Below the pieces are notes generated by a model. That model searched no databases. It was given only the letters and a program-made list of their open reading frames with translations, and was not told the DNA's origin. The translations under genes were made by a program, and so were the position numbers. Below are positions 59,771 through 64,000 of a stretch of 64,000 nt of DNA, piece after piece (within the stretch, counting starts at the first letter, position 1; each line of letters begins with the position of its first letter). The stretch is from NCBI GenBank assembly GCA_019359725.1, contig JAHHGR010000012.1:1-64000 (forward strand), read 5' to 3'. The stretch is from Aphanocapsa lilacina HA4352-LM1 (lineage in GTDB: Bacteria > Cyanobacteriota > Cyanobacteriia > Gloeobacterales > Gloeobacteraceae).

Positions 59771-61522
59771 CTAACGGGCGTAGTCCTGCAATCCCTGGGC
59801 AATGGCGTCGGCGATCAGTTCCTGATACTCAGGCTGCTGCAACTGAGCGCGCTCCTCGGGATTGGTCAGAAACCCCACCTCCAGCAACACCGCAGGTACG
59901 GCGTTGTGGCGGGTTACATAGAGACCACGCACCCGCACGCCGCGATCGGGCTTGCCGGTGCGCTCGACCAGGCGGCGGTGCAGCACGTAGGCGAGGCGGG
60001 CGCTTCGGGAATGGGTGTAGTAGGTCTCGATGCCCTGGATATCGCCGCGGCTGGGCATCGTGTTGACGTGAACGCTCACGAAAATATCGCCCTGGGTCGC
60101 CTTGGTGATGTCGACGCGCTCGCCCAGCGAGATGAACGTGTCGTCGGAGCGCGAGAGGATCGTGTAGTAGCCGGCGGCGCGCAGCTTATTGTTGAGCCGG
60201 CGGACGATGGCGAGGTTGAGGTCTTTTTCGCGCACCCCCTCGCGCATGGCGCCGGGATCTTTGCCGCCGTGCCCGGCGTCGAGGACGATACGTCGGCCGC
60301 TGCCGTTGGGCAGCGGGTCGTAGGTATCAGGGACGGGGCTCGTCGGTGTGGTGCTGCGCCGGTACAGAGGCACCAGCACCCGGCGCCGCTCGCCGTCGAG
60401 CGGCCTCGGATCGCCCACCCGCGTGCCGGGCAACACCCGCACCAGCGCCACCACCGTGCGATCGTCGACCTGGCGAATGTTGAGGTTGTCGATGGGGCTG
60501 GCGGCGTCGATGAGCGGTCCGGAGAAGTTGGCCGGTAGCTGCGCAGGGCTGAAGACAATCCGAAATTCGTTGGGATTTTCCCAGTTGGTCTCCAGCCGTG
60601 GCGGCAGGTCGCTGTTAAACACCAGCCCCTCGGGGGTCAATTGGGCCGATTGCAACGACACTTTCTCGCCGGTGGGAGCCGTGGCGGCGGGCGCAGAACC
60701 GGCCGGGCGGATAAGCACCCCGCCCAAATCGGCGCTGTAGCGCGCTTCCCAGGCATTGGCCGCCCCTGCCCCCAGATCGAGCACCACTCTCACCAGCGGC
60801 GGGTCGTCTTGAAATTGACCGGTGCGCAGGCGGGTGACGCCCTGCTGGTTGACGGCCAAATTGCGCTCGACAAAATTCTTGGCCAGTTCAGCCTCTTCAA
60901 TATCGACGACGACGCGCGGCGGTTGCTCCTCCAGCAGCCGGGCGTCGGAGCGCACGTAGCCGCCCGTTTTGACCAAAAATCCTTCGGGGCGCACCTCGAT
61001 GCCGCCTACCAGGACCCGGCGACCGACCGCAGGCGGCATCGTCGTCAGCGGCGGCGCGACCACCGGCGGCGCGCTCGGGGCGCTTGGCGGCGGCGGCGGC
61101 ACGTTCGGCAGCAGTTGCACCAGCCATTGGTCGGGGGCCACCTGGCGCACGCGCACCTGCTCAGGCTGCAGCTGCGGGCCATCCTCGGCCAGTTCCATCA
61201 CCATGCGCGCCGTCTGCGGGTCGAATTGCCCGGCGCGCACGAAGCGCACCGGACCGCTGCGCACCGACGCGTCCGAGGGCGCGAACACATCGGCCCCCGG
61301 CAAATCGACAACAACCCGTCGGGGTTTTTCGACAATCTGAATGCGCGGTTGCACGCTGCCGCGGGTAAAAAATGAAAGCTGCTGAGCCTGGGAGTCGAAT
61401 TGCCAGCCGGTCAGTTGCGGCATCGCCAGGGCGGTGGAGCAGCAGGCAAGACAGGATGCCCAGGCGAGGGCGCTGCTTGCAGACCACAGTACAACCCGTT
61501 TGTTCCTCACACGCCGTGCCAA
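59771..61522 (-). CDS. N-acetylmuramoyl-L-alanine amidase with AMIN domains
   Basis: 583 residues. A signal sequence (WSASSALAWASCLACCSTAL) leads to two AMIN-type beta domains (about residues 40-130 and 170-250) and a third related stretch, joined by Pro-rich linkers. The C-terminal Amidase_3 domain has the zinc ligands in RIVLDAGHGGKDPGA, VSVHVNTMPS and the catalytic Glu in VLLEVGFLTNPEER. It cleaves peptidoglycan between MurNAc and the peptide during septation. Family and domain order match cyanobacterial AmiC-type enzymes. Confidence 0.9.
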   Translation of the reverse strand: MARRVRNKRVVLWSASSALAWASCLACCSTALAMPQLTGWQFDSQAQQLSFFTRGSVQPRIQIVEKPRRVVVDLPGADVFAPSDASVRSGPVRFVRAGQFDPQTARMVMELAEDGPQLQPEQVRVRQVAPDQWLVQLLPNVPPPPPSAPSAPPVVAPPLTTMPPAVGRRVLVGGIEVRPEGFLVKTGGYVRSDARLLEEQPPRVVVDIEEAELAKNFVERNLAVNQQGVTRLRTGQFQDDPPLVRVVLDLGAGAANAWEARYSADLGGVLIRPAGSAPAATAPTGEKVSLQSAQLTPEGLVFNSDLPPRLETNWENPNEFRIVFSPAQLPANFSGPLIDAASPIDNLNIRQVDDRTVVALVRVLPGTRVGDPRPLDGERRRVLVPLYRRSTTPTSPVPDTYDPLPNGSGRRIVLDAGHGGKDPGAMREGVREKDLNLAIVRRLNNKLRAAGYYTILSRSDDTFISLGERVDITKATQGDIFVSVHVNTMPSRGDIQGIETYYTHSRSARLAYVLHRRLVERTGKPDRGVRVRGLYVTRHNAVPAVLLEVGFLTNPEERAQLQQPEYQELIADAIAQGLQDYAR

Positions 61523-62079
61523 AATTTTTAATTACTATAGCAACTCTTGGCGTGTTTTCTGTTGCGATCGAGCGTATTTTTTGGCAGCAACCGCTCAATA
61601 AATGCTTCCCCCCGGTCCCTGTCCGGTCATTCCGCCCTCGCGGGCATCGGCACCGCCTCGAAAGCGATCTGAACCAACGGGCCGCCGGGTTGCGCGAAGC
61701 GGTTCGGGCAACCCGGCAGAGAACACCCCGGACGAAGAAGCGGCCCCGCAGGTTCCGGTCGAGGTCGGGGGGATGGAGAATACTTTGGGTATATATGGCG
61801 AAGCGGGGTGCTGGGGCGGACGCGCGGCACCCCTTGCTCTACCTGCAACCGACGCTCGCCGGGCGCGCCGAAGTGCACACGCGAAAGAAACATCGCGACC
61901 GATGCCCTGGTTGCAACAGGGAAAACGGACGGCGGGGGTTCTCGCTCCCCGGCGGGTCAGCAGCCTCCGGCTGTCGCGGGCGGCTTGCCGACAGGGTTGA
62001 ATCCGGTGGGCCGGCTCGGTACACATTGCCAGTAACACAACGCCGGCTGCTGCCTCGAAGGCCGTTTTTCGAGCCGGGT
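61523..62079. other. 557-base stretch without an accepted gene
   Basis: Reading frames exist on both strands but none has a recognisable domain or a good ribosome-binding site. The composition is GC-rich, so chance open frames are expected. The left 60 bases are AT-rich (TTTTTAATTACTATAG) and may hold the amidase promoter. A short TATATATGG at about 61791 stands out. No tRNA, terminator or repeat was recognised. A decayed gene is possible. Confidence 0.4.
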
Positions 62080-62457
62080 TCACTGGAAGCGGTAGTCGGG
62101 GTCGTGGGTATCCGGCAACTGGCCCTGGGGGATCTGGGTATCGGCAATCTGCCCCAAGCCCCAGGCGATGATCGCTTTCAAAACAGGCCGCAGGCTTTTT
62201 CCTTTGTCGGTGAGTTGATAGTTCATTCGACGAGAATGGCTGCTGTAGGGCTGCTTTTGCACCAGGCCCAGTTCATCGAGCAGCTTGAGGCGGTTTGTCA
62301 AAATATTCGTCGAGATCCCTTCGGGGGATTCTAAAAACTCCTCGAACCGTTGCTTTCCGAGGAACATCATGTCCCGGATAATCAGCAGCGTCCAACGATC
62401 GCCGATCAAATCCAAGGTACGGGCAATCGGGCAAAAAGAGCGTCTTGGTTGGCTCAT
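62080..62457 (-). CDS. HxlR family transcriptional regulator
   Basis: 125 residues. The winged-helix HxlR fold begins with CPIARTLDLIGDRWTLLIIR, whose N-terminal Cys is used as a redox or electrophile sensor in some family members, followed by FLGKQRFEEFLESPEGISTN and the wing YQLTDKGKSL. It is divergent from a truncated oxidoreductase gene and the intergenic region holds two inverted repeats, so it probably regulated that gene and itself. Confidence 0.9.
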   Translation of the reverse strand: MSQPRRSFCPIARTLDLIGDRWTLLIIRDMMFLGKQRFEEFLESPEGISTNILTNRLKLLDELGLVQKQPYSSHSRRMNYQLTDKGKSLRPVLKAIIAWGLGQIADTQIPQGQLPDTHDPDYRFQ

Positions 62458-62478
62458 GGCTCGGGGCAGTGGCTGATT

Positions 62479-62536
62479 ACTTGCATTTTACAAGCCAGGC
62501 CTGCTAGGCTGCGCACTAACTTGCAAATTAAAAGTT
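62479..62536. promoter_or_regulatory. candidate HxlR operator (two inverted repeats)
   Basis: CTTG-CATTTTA-CAAG at 62480-62494 and AACTT-GCAAATTAA-AAGTT at 62518-62536, with ACTTGCA repeated in both. They sit about 39 bases apart between the divergent HxlR and SDR genes. Confidence 0.5.
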
Positions 62537-62550
62537 AAGAGGCAAAACCG

Positions 62551-62790
62551 ATGGGCGCGTTGAAAGGCAAGCATGTCGTGGTGGTCGGTGGCAGCCGCGG
62601 CGTCGGCCGGGTCATTGTCGAAGCGGCGATCGCCGCAGGCGCCCGTGTGCTCGCGGTCGCTCGGGGGCAGCACTGGAGCGAGTGCTCGGTGAACTCGCGG
62701 TTCATCCCGGCAAAACTCGCGGCGCCCACCGGTTGACATCCCCCACCGCTGACCTTACATTGTGGGTAGTTGAGAATAAATAGCAGCAAG
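62551..62790 (+). pseudogene. short-chain dehydrogenase, truncated after the N-terminus
   Basis: The first 40 codons are a good SDR nucleotide-binding beginning: KGKHVVVVGGSRGVGRVIVE then AAGARVLAVARG. After that the frame reads QHWSECSVNSRF and stops at 62734, while the next frame continues as AALERVLGELAVHPGKT, more like an SDR. So a frameshift lies near 62665, and the rest of the dehydrogenase (catalytic Tyr-x3-Lys) is missing before the next gene. Confidence 0.75.
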
Positions 62791-62823
62791 ACCCAGCCGC
62801 ATCCGAGGAAAGCGTCGCCAGAT

Positions 62824-63078
62824 ATGGAATTTACGAAAGCGCCGGAGTGTGCCCAACTCGTCTCTGTGCATCCCTGGGAACGGACGATGGTCCAGCAACG
62901 CCTCGAAGACCTTGGCATTCGCACACAAGTTTCAGCGCAGGGCCAACTGCTGGCCCTGGTGGAACCGGGAGAAGCGGGTATCCAGCAGGCCCGCCAGATT
63001 CAGTCGGTGCTGTTTCGCTTTCGCGGTCGGCGCGGCGACATGATCGACTGGCTGGAGAGTTGCTGGGTTTGCTGTTAG
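62824..63078 (+). CDS. small conserved cyanobacterial protein
   Basis: 84 residues from ATG 62824. It has a C-terminal MIDWLESCWVCC with Trp and Cys, resembling a family of short cyanobacterial proteins of unknown function that end in a similar W-x-x-x-C-W pattern and start with a WERTMVQQRLEDLGI-like helix. No signal peptide. It follows the broken SDR gene directly. Confidence 0.6.
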   Translation: MEFTKAPECAQLVSVHPWERTMVQQRLEDLGIRTQVSAQGQLLALVEPGEAGIQQARQIQSVLFRFRGRRGDMIDWLESCWVCC

Positions 63079-63141
63079 TCCGAAGATTTCCCACAGCTGT
63101 CCTGTAGCCTCCGGATTGCGCCCCGAGATTATTGTCCGCAA

Positions 63142-63164
63142 CACCTATGCATGATACATAGGTG
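63142..63164. promoter_or_regulatory. palindromic site upstream of the porin gene
   Basis: CACCTATG-CATGATA-CATAGGTG, a perfect 8-bp inverted repeat with a 7-base spacer, 20 bases before the porin start codon. The position suits a repressor operator or a 5'-UTR stem. Confidence 0.55.
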
Positions 63165-63184
63165 CAATTGCAGGATGTCGGTAG

Positions 63185-64000
63185 GTGAAGCGGGGGTGGA
63201 TACTGGCAGGAACGGCGGCTTGGATAGTGGCAGCGCCGAACGTTGCGTTCGCTCAGGGTGAAGATTTCTGGTCCGGACCGACTCAAATGGTGGCCGTTGA
63301 CGCCGTGTCGGGCCTGGAGCATGTGGAGCCCGAAAGTTGGGCTCGCCGGGCTTTGAGTACCCTGGCCCGAGGCAAGTTGCTGCAGGGGGTGCCCGGGCTT
63401 CTGCTGCAAGGGGAAAGGCCCCTCAACCGTCTGGAGTTTGCCGCGGCCCTGGCCGCGGCCCTCGATGCCTTGGACACTCTGATCGTTGGCGGCGAAGAGC
63501 ATTTGACCCATACGGATCTGGCAGTGCTCGGACGGTTGCAGGCGGATTTCGAGCCGGAATTGGCACTGCTGCGCGTCCGGACCGCAGCACTGGAGGCAAA
63601 AGCCAGCAATCTGGAGGCGAACCTGTTTTCGCCCACCACCAAGCTCGACGGCTCGGTGGTGCTTGCCCTCACCGGCGGGGGTGGGGGGGCGGGCAGCCGC
63701 ACGCCCGCGTCGTCGAACAGGGGGCGGTGCTCGCCACGGTCATGCCGGAGGCGATCCGCAACAGCACCAACGACGCTTACGGCATCAACGCCGAGTGGGC
63801 GATCACCCCCCGCTTCGCTCTGTTTGGGCGCTACGGCCTTGCGTCTACCCAGGTAAACGCCTTCGACGGGTACGCTTTCTCGGGGGTGCGCTCCAACACC
63901 TGGCACGTCGGCTTTGCGCTACCGAATCTTTTTGCCCCCGGCAACAACCTGAGCGTCGCCTACGGCCAGCCCGTCCGCGTTTTTGCCGGCACGGCTGCGG
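63185..64000 (+). pseudogene. OprB-type porin with SLH-like domain, frameshift at a G7 run, cut by the right edge
   Basis: GTG 63185 starts a signal peptide (GWILAGTAAWIVAAPNVAFA), a surface-layer-homology-like segment (ESWARRALSTLARGKLLQGV and RPLNRLEFAAALAAALDALD), a coiled coil (to about residue 145) and VVLALTGGGGGAG. At the G7 run 63683-63689 the porin sequence moves to another frame: RVVEQGAVLATV, INAEWAITPRFALFGRYGLA and FALPNLFAPGNNLSVAYGQP, to the window end. One more G would restore the frame. Cyanobacterial members are outer-membrane porins anchored by the SLH part. Whether the frameshift is real, a phase switch or a sequence error is open. Confidence 0.8.

Noticed and set aside
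61372-62334. 320-codon plus-strand frame across the amidase start and HxlR gene
   Set aside because: Overlaps two well-supported genes in antisense and carries no domain.

Overview
The window is high-GC bacterial DNA with clear cyanobacterial markers: the cytochrome b6f subunit PetG, the cyanobacterial families DUF1823, DUF1822 and DUF928, two Uma2/DUF820 proteins, and an orthocaspase-STAND-WD40 protein. High GC with this set points to a Gloeobacter-type cyanobacterium; that species call is inference. No CRISPR array, rRNA or intact insertion sequence was seen. Gene names rest on reading motifs in the translations; no database search was run.

Layout. 1-14.3 kb is mostly housekeeping: a transposase fragment, DUF1823, tRNA-Leu(GAG), fabI-cutA, a reverse-strand cation operon (CPA2 antiporter-ktrB-ktrA), an SbcD/Mre11-type nuclease, cysC, petG, ppx with two unrecognised genes, and an exported DUF885 peptidase. 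14.3-15.9 kb is a scar zone: a long hairpin, an IS630-type transposase remnant, two small ORFs and a Fic pseudogene. gpsA and a small exported protein follow, then a decayed subtilase (17.3-18.7 kb).

The most notable region is 18.8-30.5 kb: six co-directional genes encoding a sigma-70-like factor, a DUF1822 protein, a lone PAS domain, a 1,681-residue caspase/STAND-ATPase/membrane-segment/WD40 protein, an exported DUF928 protein and an exported or lipidated TPR-CHAT protease. Two different clan-CD proteases lie in one cluster with a dedicated sigma-like factor. The predicted topology puts sigma, DUF1822, PAS, caspase and ATPase inside the cell, and WD40, DUF928 and TPR-CHAT outside. I propose, as inference, a trans-envelope proteolytic signalling system.

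30.6-43 kb is metabolic and exported-protein genes: an aspartate aminotransferase, a cysteine-desulfurase-like protein, a 2OG-Fe(II) dioxygenase, a sorbosone-dehydrogenase-like protein, a dockerin-repeat protein, a cyclophilin, pepA, trpA, nanE and guaA. 43-51.4 kb is more accessory: Uma2 genes (one frameshifted), a TerB-like protein, a GH57 enzyme, a pentapeptide-repeat protein, a histidine kinase with a degenerate receiver, a monooxygenase and a RelE/ParE remnant. 51.4-64 kb holds a membrane histidine kinase with a lysine-rich exported partner, a second cyclophilin, a YkgJ protein, an L,D-transpeptidase, pdxA, ugd, a Pro/Gly-rich repeat protein, an AMIN amidase, an HxlR regulator divergent from a broken SDR gene, and an OprB-type porin whose frame breaks at a G7 tract and which runs off the right edge.

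Broken genes are frequent (transposases, Fic, subtilase, Uma2, RelE/ParE, SDR, porin), and some breaks sit at short homopolymers. Whether these are real decay, phase variation or sequence error cannot be settled here.
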